Positions 1 to 5,526 of a stretch of 6,528 nt of DNA are shown here, piece after piece. The position numbers and the translations under genes were made by a program. The notes below the pieces were generated by a model, which was not told the origin of the DNA, ran no database searches, and was given only the letters and a program-made list of their open reading frames with translations. Every line of letters begins with the position of its first letter. Position 1 is the stretch's first letter. The DNA comes from Dehalococcoidia bacterium (lineage in GTDB: Bacteria > Chloroflexota > Dehalococcoidia > Dehalococcoidales > Fen-1064): contig DUES01000123.1 of assembly GCA_011192055.1 (NCBI GenBank), positions 1 to 6,528 of the forward strand, given 5' to 3'.

Positions 1-114
1 CTTCTTACCGTCAGAACGGGACTGTTAAGTCCGTGTATTCCCTGTTGAAAGTGGATAAATACTGTACCGGCAGATGGGCTGCTGCTATTTTGAGGGGGGA
101 ATCCGGTAGCTAAT
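1..114. other. Left-edge segment with no supportable gene
   Basis: One frame on the plus strand (from base 3 to a TAA at 111-113) is open from the window edge for 36 codons. It could be the C-terminal tail of an upstream gene, but the peptide resembles no family I recognise, and an open run of this length is not rare by chance. The other two plus-strand frames stop early (TAA at 26-28 and TGA at 46-48). No convincing promoter or terminator is visible here. I leave it as unassigned sequence upstream of the cyclophilin-like gene. Confidence 0.3.
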
Positions 115-151
115 CCCGGGATTGCTTTATCGCAAGGCTCCTCGCAATGAC
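115..151. repeat. Short interspersed palindromic repeat copy (GATTGCTT...CGCAATGAC type)
   Basis: The segment begins CCCGGGATTGCTTTATCGC and ends CTCCTCGCAATGAC. Read on the minus strand it starts GTCATTGCGAGGAGC and ends GCAATCCCGGG. From memory, this matches a very common intergenic repeat of many bacterial genomes and metagenomic assemblies, including Chloroflexota. The outer arms ATTGC (121-125) and GCAAT (144-148) are inverted repeats that could pair. The copy sits immediately upstream of the first gene. The ATG at 147 lies inside it, which argues against using that codon as the gene start. Family membership is by recollection, not by search. Confidence 0.6.
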
Positions 152-165
152 TGAACGGTTAATCC

Positions 166-171
166 AGGAGG
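166..171 (+). promoter_or_regulatory. Ribosome binding site deciding the start of the cyclophilin-like gene
   Basis: A perfect AGGAGG lies 5 nt before the ATG at 177 and only 2 nt before the ATG at 174. No comparable site precedes the in-frame ATG at 147. The spacing favours 177, with 174 as the alternative. Confidence 0.8.
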
Positions 172-176
172 TGATG

Positions 177-554
177 ATGGGAAACCAGATAAAGATAACG
201 GTTGGGGAAACCGAAGTAAGCGCGTTGCTTAACGAGACCGAAACAGCCGCCGGTGTTCTTGATATTCTTCCAATCACAACCTCACTCAACCTCTGGGGAG
301 ATGAGATATACTTCTCCATACCACTGGCGATGGAGGAGGCCGAAGACGCCCGGGAGATAGTTGCCGTGGGAGATATTGCCTACTGGCCGCAGGGACAGGC
401 ACTCTGTATTTTCCTTGGAAAGACGCCGGTCAGCCGGGGAGACGAACCCAGGGCTATCAGTCCGGTTAACGTAGTTGGCCAGGTGGGGCCCGAAGGTGTA
501 CCGGGACTGCTCAACGCAGTCCGGCAGCAAAACAGTATTACGATACGGAGGTAG
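177..554 (+). CDS. Cyclophilin-like fold protein (TM1367 / DUF369 type)
   Basis: A 125-residue protein that looks like the Cyclophil_like family (Pfam PF04126, DUF369), whose structural prototype is Thermotoga TM1367, an atypical small cyclophilin fold. Seen in the sequence: TTSLNLWGDEIYF (about 34-46), GDIAYWPQGQALCIF (65-79) and TPVSRGDEPRAISPVNVVG (83-101), which I recognise as the conserved strands of the family. No signal peptide or membrane segment is present, so it should be cytoplasmic. Peptidyl-prolyl isomerase activity is not established for these proteins and I do not claim it. An in-frame ATG at 147 would add ten residues, but it lies inside an interspersed repeat and lacks a ribosome site. 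The TAG stop is 4 nt before the nitroreductase start, and that gene's ribosome site lies in this gene's last codons, so the two are probably cotranscribed and translationally coupled. Confidence 0.85.
   Translation: MGNQIKITVGETEVSALLNETETAAGVLDILPITTSLNLWGDEIYFSIPLAMEEAEDAREIVAVGDIAYWPQGQALCIFLGKTPVSRGDEPRAISPVNVVGQVGPEGVPGLLNAVRQQNSITIRR
547..551 (+). promoter_or_regulatory. Ribosome binding site for the GTG-started nitroreductase
   Basis: GGAGG lies 7 nt before the GTG at 559 and overlaps the last codons of the upstream gene. It decides in favour of the GTG start over an in-frame upstream ATG at 475. That ATG would impose an 80-nt overlap and add 28 residues unlike the family. Confidence 0.8.
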
Positions 555-558
555 CAGC

Positions 559-1068
559 GTGGAGGCACTTGAAGCAATCCTGACCAGAAGGAGCATCCGG
601 AGTTACAAAAGCGACCCTGTCCCGGAGGAACTGCTAACGAAGGTGTTGGAGGCAGGCCAATGGGCAGCTTCGGCAAGCAACTCGCAGCCATGGACCTTTA
701 TTACCGTAACTGACCCCGAGGTCAAACGCCGGGTAACGAAGGGTTTTATGTTTGGCTGGTTCCTGGATGAAGCACCGGCAGGAATCGTCATCTGTATTGA
801 CCCGAGGGCGTCAAGCTGCCCGGTGCAGGACGGCTCTCTGGCAGCAGGCAACATGATGCTGGCAGCGCACGCCCTGGGACTGGGCACCTGCTGGATAAAC
901 CCCGGATTTCAGGACAACCTTGTGAAAGAGGCCCTGGGTATTCCGCAGGACCGGCAGCTGATTTGCGCCCTTTCGCTCGGGTACCCGGCGGAATCTCCCG
1001 ATAAGTTGAGGAAGCAACTTACGGACATAGCTTTTACTGAGAAGTGGGGCAACAGCTACAGCCAATAA
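559..1068 (+). CDS. Nitroreductase family protein (FMN-dependent oxidoreductase)
   Basis: A 169-residue protein of the nitroreductase superfamily (PF00881). Members bind FMN as homodimers and transfer electrons from NAD(P)H to nitro compounds, quinones, flavins or other acceptors; the substrate here cannot be told. Visible signatures are an N-terminal RRSIR phosphate-contact motif (10-14), ASNSQPW (39-45), the helix DGSLAAGNMMLAAHALGLGT leading into CWI (91-113), and LGYP (140-143). The length is typical of the short anaerobe-type members. The GTG start is chosen because of a GGAGG 7 nt upstream and because the protein then begins directly with the family's first helix (EALEAILTRRSIRSY). It is the second gene of a pair with the cyclophilin-like gene, which suggests a shared role in redox metabolism; that is inference. 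It is followed by a convergent gap to recJ. Confidence 0.9.
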   Translation: MEALEAILTRRSIRSYKSDPVPEELLTKVLEAGQWAASASNSQPWTFITVTDPEVKRRVTKGFMFGWFLDEAPAGIVICIDPRASSCPVQDGSLAAGNMMLAAHALGLGTCWINPGFQDNLVKEALGIPQDRQLICALSLGYPAESPDKLRKQLTDIAFTEKWGNSYSQ

Positions 1069-1096
1069 CAAAGTTGTAACAAACCGGTGTCTCAAA

Positions 1097-1117
1097 GGGT
1101 TAAATTAGGCTTAACCT
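1097..1117. terminator. Weak hairpin in the convergent gap (possible bidirectional terminator)
   Basis: In the 74-nt gap between the stop of the nitroreductase gene and the stop of recJ there is a perfect 6-bp inverted repeat, GGTTAA (1098-1103) and TTAACC (1111-1116). It has a 7-nt loop and one further G-T pair. The location fits a terminator serving both genes, but neither side carries a proper T tract (only TTT on the minus-strand side), and the stem is AT-rich. Low confidence as an intrinsic terminator. Confidence 0.25.
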
Positions 1118-1142
1118 GCTTGCGGTGTTGCTGTTGCGGGCT

Positions 1143-2825
1143 TCAATCGGCCGGAGCGAAGTCAAGCATATTAAGGCGCAGCGTTGCCTGGCCGCCCCAG
1201 TGGTCTACCTCAAGGTTATGCACGATGTCTATAACATCGTTTACGCCGGGCTGCTCCGACCCCATCCCGAAACCGACTGCATCCCAGACAGAGCCTTCCT
1301 GCCTTACTTTCAGCCGGATATGGTCACCATTATTACCCATAGTGCGAGAGTCAACCACCTCCACCCGTCGTGAAAGAAACGTGGGCAAAGGATTGCCCTG
1401 GCCGAAAGGGGCAAGTTGTCGGATAGACTCGTAGGTATCTCCGGCAAGGGCAGGCAGGGTAGTTTCAGCATCGATATCCAGCCTGGGGCGCAAATCAACG
1501 CCAACCAGTTGTTCCGCCGCCATTTCCTGTAACCGCTCACGCAGCAGGGACAGATTCCGGCTGGGTATGACAAATCCGGCAGCCTGTGCGTGCCCGCCGA
1601 ACTGCGAGAATATATCGCCACAGTGACTTAGTGCTTCGATTATATTGAACTCGGGAATACTGCGGCAACTGCCACTGCAGACTCTTTTACCCACACTCAC
1701 AACTACCGCCGGACGGTAGAACTCCTCCGTTAGTCTTCCCGCAACCAGTCCGGCAATACCGGCGGGATAACGTTCACCACTAACCATGAGCAGTGGCAGG
1801 ACTCCCTGGGCAAACACCTGTTCCCTGGCTTCGTCCACCGACTTTCTGGTCAACTGCTGCCGCTCCGTATTCTTCTTTTCGAGCCATGCTACCAGTTGCT
1901 GTGCCTTTTCCCGGGAGTCCGTCATTAACAACTCGTAGCTGGGCAGGGCGTGGTCCATCCTGCTGGCCGTGTTCAGCCTGGGAGCGATAACCCAGGAAAT
2001 ATTCTCGGAGGCAAGTTTACCCTCGATAAGGCTGGACTTTGACATCATCTCCCGTATGCCCAGGCGCGGAGCGGTATTCAGTCGTTTAAGTCCTTCTTTT
2101 ACGAGGTAACGGTTCTCACTGACAAGGGGCACCATGTCTGCCACGGTTCCCAGGGCGACAAGGTCCATCACACCATCGAGCAACTGTTCCCGACCCAGGC
2201 TGCGAAGTAATGCCTGCAGAAATTTGTAGGCGACACCTACTCCGGCCAGCTCCGTAAACGGGAACTCCGAGCCAGGCAGCTTGGGGTCAACCACTGCCAC
2301 TGCCGGCGGTATTTCATCCGGTGGAGCATGGTGGTCGGTTACGATAATATCCAGACCTTTCCGACGGGCTTTCCGGACAGCGTCCAGACCCGTAATCCCG
2401 CAGTCGACGGAAATCACCAGGCTGACACCTTCCCCCTGCAACCGCTCGAGGACACGTGTCTTGAGTCCGTGTCCCTCACCAACCCGACCCGGTATGTACG
2501 GGATAACATTCCCGCCCAGGCTGCTCAGACCCTGGACGAGAAGAGCGGTGGCTGTGATGCCATCGGTATCGAAGTCACCGTAAACGGCGATAGTCTCCCC
2601 GGAAAGCAGGGCACGGTACACCCTTGTGACAGCCTGCTGCATATCCGGCAGAAGAAAGGGGTCACCGACCAGTCTCTCATCAGCGGTTAAAAATGCTTCA
2701 AGTCGGGACGGCTCGGAAAGGCCGCGATTGTATACGAGTTGCGCCATGAGCGAGGAGATATCCGGAGATTCGGTAAGGAGACTGTCTGGAATTGGTGGCA
2801 GCAGATTCCAGCGTTTATGGTTCAA
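1143..2825 (-). CDS. recJ: Single-stranded-DNA-specific exonuclease RecJ
   Basis: A 560-residue RecJ, the 5'-3' single-strand DNA exonuclease of RecF-pathway recombination, mismatch repair and base-excision repair. Seen: DHH-domain motif I YGDFDTDG (82-89), the acidic DCGIT (141-145), the DHH triad TDHHAP (163-168) and VADMVPL (228-234), which supply the metal ligands. The DHHA1 domain contains SGSCRS (384-389) and the GGHAQAAGF loop (410-418). The C-terminal OB-like domain contains APFGQGNPLP (472-481). The length matches the common bacterial core RecJ. The start is TTG: the first in-frame ATG is codon 27, there is an in-frame TGA shortly upstream, and the N-terminus KRWNLLPP fits the family. 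A weak GGGG lies 7 nt upstream, inside the end of fabF, and fabF's stop is only 2 nt before this start, so translation is likely coupled to fabF. A Cys replaces the more usual Gly or Ala in the GS-x-RS motif; I attach no functional meaning to that. Confidence 0.96.
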   Translation of the reverse strand: MNHKRWNLLPPIPDSLLTESPDISSLMAQLVYNRGLSEPSRLEAFLTADERLVGDPFLLPDMQQAVTRVYRALLSGETIAVYGDFDTDGITATALLVQGLSSLGGNVIPYIPGRVGEGHGLKTRVLERLQGEGVSLVISVDCGITGLDAVRKARRKGLDIIVTDHHAPPDEIPPAVAVVDPKLPGSEFPFTELAGVGVAYKFLQALLRSLGREQLLDGVMDLVALGTVADMVPLVSENRYLVKEGLKRLNTAPRLGIREMMSKSSLIEGKLASENISWVIAPRLNTASRMDHALPSYELLMTDSREKAQQLVAWLEKKNTERQQLTRKSVDEAREQVFAQGVLPLLMVSGERYPAGIAGLVAGRLTEEFYRPAVVVSVGKRVCSGSCRSIPEFNIIEALSHCGDIFSQFGGHAQAAGFVIPSRNLSLLRERLQEMAAEQLVGVDLRPRLDIDAETTLPALAGDTYESIRQLAPFGQGNPLPTFLSRRVEVVDSRTMGNNGDHIRLKVRQEGSVWDAVGFGMGSEQPGVNDVIDIVHNLEVDHWGGQATLRLNMLDFAPAD

Positions 2826-2827
2826 CT

Positions 2828-4084
2828 CTACGCCCCGTCATATTTCTGGAATACAAGTACCGAATTATGTCCTCCGAAACCGAAGGAGTTGGTCAGGGTA
2901 TTTGAGACCTTAACTTCACGCGCCCTGTTGGGGACATAGTCAAGGTCACAATCCGGGTCAGGACTATTATAGTTAATGGTTGGCGGTATCATGCCTGTCT
3001 TAATAACCATGCAGCAGACCATGCTCTCCACAGCGCCCGCTGCTCCAAGGAGATGGCCTGTCATTGACTTGGTAGAGCTTATGGGGATTTTGTAGGCATG
3101 GTCCTCGAAAACCGCCTTTATGGCCATTGTCTCTATCTTGTCATTCAGCGGTGTAGATGTACCATGGGCGTTAATATAGTCTATTTCCGAAGGTGCCAGC
3201 CCCGCTTTTCTCAGTGCCATCCGCATTGCCCGGGCGGCACCGTTACCGTCCTCGGCCGGTTGGGTAATATGAACGGCATCACTGCTTGCACCATAACCGG
3301 TAACCTCGGCAATAATCCGGTCTCCACGTTCCAGCGCATAAGCAAGGTCTTCCAGTACTATGATCGCGGCTCCTTCTCCAACCACGAAGCCGTCCCGTTC
3401 AGTATCAAACGGACGCGAAGCCTGCTGCGGGTTATCGTTATGAGTAGAAAGAGCCTTGGTGGCATTGAAACCGGCAATCCCTATCGGGGTGATGATAGCC
3501 TCAGAACCGCCGGCAAGCATTGCCTGGGCATCGCCACGCTTGATTATTTCGTAGGCAGTGCCGATAGCATCCGAGCCGCTGGAACATGCCGAGGTAGGAC
3601 AGAAGTTCGGACCCTTCGCCCCGAAGGTTATTGATACCTGGGCCGATGCCATATCAGCAATCATCATCGGAACTGTGAAGGGACTTACCCTGTCAGGCCC
3701 TCTCTCACTGAGGACTCTCACCTGCTCGGATATTGTGACAAGCCCGCCGATGCCGCTGCCAATCAGCACACCGACATTATCCCGGTTAGTATCATCAATC
3801 TTGAGTCCGGCACTCTGTACTGCCTGCATACCGGCAACAACCGCCAGCTGGCTGAAACGGTCCATGCGGCGGGCCTCTTTACGCCCGATGTAGTCAGTAG
3901 GCTCAAAGCCCTTGATCTCACCGGCGATCTTTGTCTCAAAGTCACTTGCGTCGAAATGCGTGATGTAGTCAATGCCGGATTTACCGGCAATAAGACTATC
4001 CCACGTGGTGGTAATATCCAGACCCAGTGGAGTTAAAGCGCCTATTCCGGTAATGACAACTCTGTTGCCAGTATGATTCAACAA
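2828..4084 (-). CDS. fabF: Beta-ketoacyl-[acyl-carrier-protein] synthase II FabF
   Basis: A 418-residue condensing enzyme that elongates acyl-ACP with malonyl-ACP in cytoplasmic type II fatty acid synthesis. The Cys-His-His triad is complete: nucleophile Cys167 in TSACSSG (164-170), His307 in NAHGTST (305-311), and His344 in STKSMTGHLLGAAG (337-350). The glycine-rich FGFGGHN is at 401-407. The thiolase-type N-terminus RVVITGIGALTPLG starts at residue 8. Length and motifs are those of FabF (KAS II) rather than FabH or a polyketide synthase module. TTG is the start: no in-frame ATG occurs before codon 74, an in-frame TGA lies upstream, and GGGAGG sits 6 nt ahead. A second TTG follows immediately and could serve instead. 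No acpP or other fab gene is next to it in the window; it leads a two-gene unit with recJ. Its promoter faces that of mtaB. Confidence 0.96.
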   Translation of the reverse strand: MLNHTGNRVVITGIGALTPLGLDITTTWDSLIAGKSGIDYITHFDASDFETKIAGEIKGFEPTDYIGRKEARRMDRFSQLAVVAGMQAVQSAGLKIDDTNRDNVGVLIGSGIGGLVTISEQVRVLSERGPDRVSPFTVPMMIADMASAQVSITFGAKGPNFCPTSACSSGSDAIGTAYEIIKRGDAQAMLAGGSEAIITPIGIAGFNATKALSTHNDNPQQASRPFDTERDGFVVGEGAAIIVLEDLAYALERGDRIIAEVTGYGASSDAVHITQPAEDGNGAARAMRMALRKAGLAPSEIDYINAHGTSTPLNDKIETMAIKAVFEDHAYKIPISSTKSMTGHLLGAAGAVESMVCCMVIKTGMIPPTINYNSPDPDCDLDYVPNRAREVKVSNTLTNSFGFGGHNSVLVFQKYDGA

Positions 4085-4090
4085 GGTGGT

Positions 4091-4096
4091 CCTCCC
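4091..4096 (-). promoter_or_regulatory. Ribosome binding site of fabF
   Basis: GGGAGG on the minus strand lies 6 nt before the TTG at 4084-4082. It is strong and well spaced, which supports TTG initiation of fabF. Confidence 0.75.
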
Positions 4097-4111
4097 GTCC
4101 CTTCGTAAGTC

Positions 4112-4128
4112 TATGATATAACATCATA
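4112..4128. promoter_or_regulatory. Inverted repeat in the fabF leader (possible operator)
   Basis: TATGAT (4112-4117) and ATCATA (4123-4128) are perfect 6-bp arms around a 5-nt centre. The element lies between the predicted fabF transcription start (near 4166) and the fabF ribosome site. A dyad of this size fits a dimeric repressor site. A weak AU-rich RNA hairpin is possible but would be unstable. It does not match the FapR or FabT consensus as I remember them. Function is inferred from position only. Confidence 0.35.
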
Positions 4129-4150
4129 TGAGTTACAATCCCATCATGGT

Positions 4151-4180
4151 TTGATATCAGTAGAATAAGCTCAGTATAAT
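4151..4180 (+). promoter_or_regulatory. Sigma70-type promoter for mtaB
   Basis: TTGATA (4151-4156) and a consensus TATAAT (4175-4180) are separated by 18 nt and point to mtaB. The transcript would start near 4187, giving a leader of about 85 nt. This is the best plus-strand promoter in the 187-nt divergent gap. Confidence 0.65.
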
Positions 4181-4202
4181 AGATTGTCGGACGTAACGTC
4201 AA
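4173..4202 (-). promoter_or_regulatory. Sigma70-type promoter for fabF-recJ
   Basis: On the minus strand TTGACG (4202-4197) is followed after 18 nt by TATACT (4178-4173), giving a start near 4166 and a leader of roughly 80 nt before fabF. Its -10 hexamer overlaps the mtaB -10 hexamer by four bases, so RNA polymerase could probably not occupy both promoters at once. Confidence 0.55.
4190..4200. promoter_or_regulatory. Perfect 11-bp palindrome at the divergent promoters (possible operator)
   Basis: GACGT-A-ACGTC is a perfect dyad around one central base. It overlaps the -35 hexamer of the fabF promoter and lies just downstream of the predicted mtaB transcription start. A protein bound here could act on both promoters. 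No regulator gene is visible in the window, and the motif is not one I can assign to a known family. Confidence 0.35.
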
Positions 4203-4226
4203 TTTGGTCGAGTAGTACTTCCTGTT

Positions 4227-4260
4227 TCCGGGCATAAAGTACCATATTCCCGGATATAAT
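4227..4260 (+). promoter_or_regulatory. Hairpin and second TATAAT just upstream of mtaB
   Basis: TCCGGG (4227-4232) and CCCGGA (4249-4254) can pair around a 16-nt loop in the mtaB leader. A second perfect TATAAT (4255-4260) follows directly, but no recognisable -35 hexamer sits 16-18 nt upstream, and it would leave almost no leader before the ATG at 4272. The hairpin may be a leader structure; the TATAAT may be chance. Confidence 0.25.
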
Positions 4261-4271
4261 AAGGTCACTTA

Positions 4272-5492
4272 ATGAGAATCGCCCTCGAAACACTGGGCTG
4301 TAAACTGAATCAGGCTGAAACAGAGTCCCTGGTCCGGAAACTTACCCTGGCCGGACACAGCATCGTACCTCGCACTGAACCGGCTAATATCTGCATAGTT
4401 AACACCTGTACCGTAACACACGTTTCAGACAGCAAGTCCCGCCACTTGCTGCGACAGGTTATTCGTAATAATCCCGGTGCCCTGATAGTAGCTACGGGAT
4501 GCTATGCCCAGCGTGCACCTGCGGAACTTTCCAGAATCAAAGGGGTTAACCTGGTTATCGGTAATGAACGGAAGATGGACCTGCCGGAACTACTGGCAGA
4601 GCTCGGTTATACTATCTGCCCTTCCGCACCGGAAGATACATCGCCAGGACACACTCCGGTTGCAAGGACACGGAGCTTTATAAAAATACAGGACGGATGC
4701 ACCAGCTTCTGCGCTTACTGTATCGTTCCAAAGGTCCGCAGTAGCGAGACCGGTATACCCGCCGATGAGATTATTACCGAAATCAGGCAGCGTGCCACGG
4801 AAGGGTACAAAGAGATAGTCCTCACCGGAACAAAGGTTGGCTCTTACAATCATGACGGAACCAACCTGACCGGTCTGCTGGAGAAAGTCCTGGCCGGTAC
4901 CGATACGCCCAGAATACGGCTCTCATCTCTGCAGCCTCAGGAGATAACGCTTGCCCTCATCCGGCTCTGGAACGATACCCGGTTGTGTCCGCATTTCCAC
5001 CTTTCTCTCCAGAGTGGTAGTGACCGGATACTGCAACGGATGAGGCGGCGATACGTCACCGGCAAGTTTCGAGAGGCGGTATCGCTGATACGGGAACAGG
5101 TACCGGACGTCGCCATCACGACGGATATAATCACCGGCTTTCCCGGCGAGACTGACGAAGATTTCGAGGAGAGCTACCGTTTCTGTCAGGATATGGAATT
5201 CGCCCGGATACACGTTTTCCCGTTCTCAGCCCGGTCGGGCACTGAAGCTGCGCATCTCCCCGGGCAGGTGGACTACGCAGTAAAGCAGCAACGGACGCAA
5301 AAGATGCTAAGCCTGGCAGAAGAAAGTAACAGGCAGTTCCGGTCGCGCTTTTCCGGCAGGACGGTGGCCGTTCTCTGGGAACAACAAACGGCGGACGGCA
5401 GCTGGACGGGAATTACGGGCAACTACATCAGGGCCCGTACTGAAAGTGATACGGATTTAACCAACCGGCTTCTACCGGTGACGTTACCTTAG
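4272..5492 (+). CDS. mtaB: tRNA t6A37 methylthiotransferase MtaB (radical SAM)
   Basis: A 406-residue methylthiotransferase of the MiaB/RimO/MtaB group, which inserts a methylthio group at C2 of N6-threonylcarbamoyladenosine 37 in tRNAs reading ANN codons. The N-terminal MTTase domain carries three cluster cysteines: Cys10 in TLGCKLNQAE, Cys46 in VNTCTVT and Cys77 in ATGCYAQR. The radical SAM domain carries CTSFCAYC with Cys143, Cys147 and Cys150 binding the second 4Fe-4S cluster. SLQSGSD (245-251) and TGFPGETDEDF (288-298) are also characteristic. The end (about 358-406) is a short TRAM-like RNA-binding domain. LGCKxNQxE and VNTCTVT point to the MtaB branch rather than MiaB or RimO. The ATG start has AAGG 7 nt upstream and lies at the family's usual N-terminus. 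It is transcribed divergently from fabF and is probably followed in the same transcript by the acyl-CoA synthetase gene, 34 nt downstream. Confidence 0.92.
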   Translation: MRIALETLGCKLNQAETESLVRKLTLAGHSIVPRTEPANICIVNTCTVTHVSDSKSRHLLRQVIRNNPGALIVATGCYAQRAPAELSRIKGVNLVIGNERKMDLPELLAELGYTICPSAPEDTSPGHTPVARTRSFIKIQDGCTSFCAYCIVPKVRSSETGIPADEIITEIRQRATEGYKEIVLTGTKVGSYNHDGTNLTGLLEKVLAGTDTPRIRLSSLQPQEITLALIRLWNDTRLCPHFHLSLQSGSDRILQRMRRRYVTGKFREAVSLIREQVPDVAITTDIITGFPGETDEDFEESYRFCQDMEFARIHVFPFSARSGTEAAHLPGQVDYAVKQQRTQKMLSLAEESNRQFRSRFSGRTVAVLWEQQTADGSWTGITGNYIRARTESDTDLTNRLLPVTLP

Positions 5493-5501
5493 ACCTTAAG
5501 C

Positions 5502-5522
5502 ATAAAGAGTATAAAGAGGAGG
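5502..5522 (+). promoter_or_regulatory. Ribosome binding site with 8-bp direct repeat before the acyl-CoA synthetase
   Basis: ATAAAGAG occurs twice in tandem (5502-5509 and 5511-5518), one base apart. The second copy runs into AGGAGG (5517-5522), a strong ribosome site 4 nt before the ATG at 5527. The repeat looks like a small local duplication. No terminator or clear promoter is visible in this 34-nt gap, consistent with read-through from mtaB. Confidence 0.6.
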
Positions 5523-5526
5523 TTAC

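Noticed and set aside
3..113. Open 36-codon frame at the left edge as a partial gene
   Set aside because: The peptide is unrecognised and the length is compatible with chance; upstream sequence would be needed.
475..558. Upstream ATG extension of the nitroreductase
   Set aside because: It would overlap the cyclophilin-like gene by 80 nt and add 28 residues foreign to the family, while a GTG with a good ribosome site fits the family N-terminus.
3098..3634. A 178-codon open frame on the plus strand inside fabF
   Set aside because: It is fully antisense to a clearly recognised fabF with an intact catalytic triad; the translation resembles no family and has no ribosome site evidence. It is a coding shadow.
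4141..4159. TGATATCA palindrome (4152-4159) as an extra operator
   Set aside because: It is only 8 bp, AT-rich and overlaps the mtaB -35 hexamer; it is too short to call on its own.
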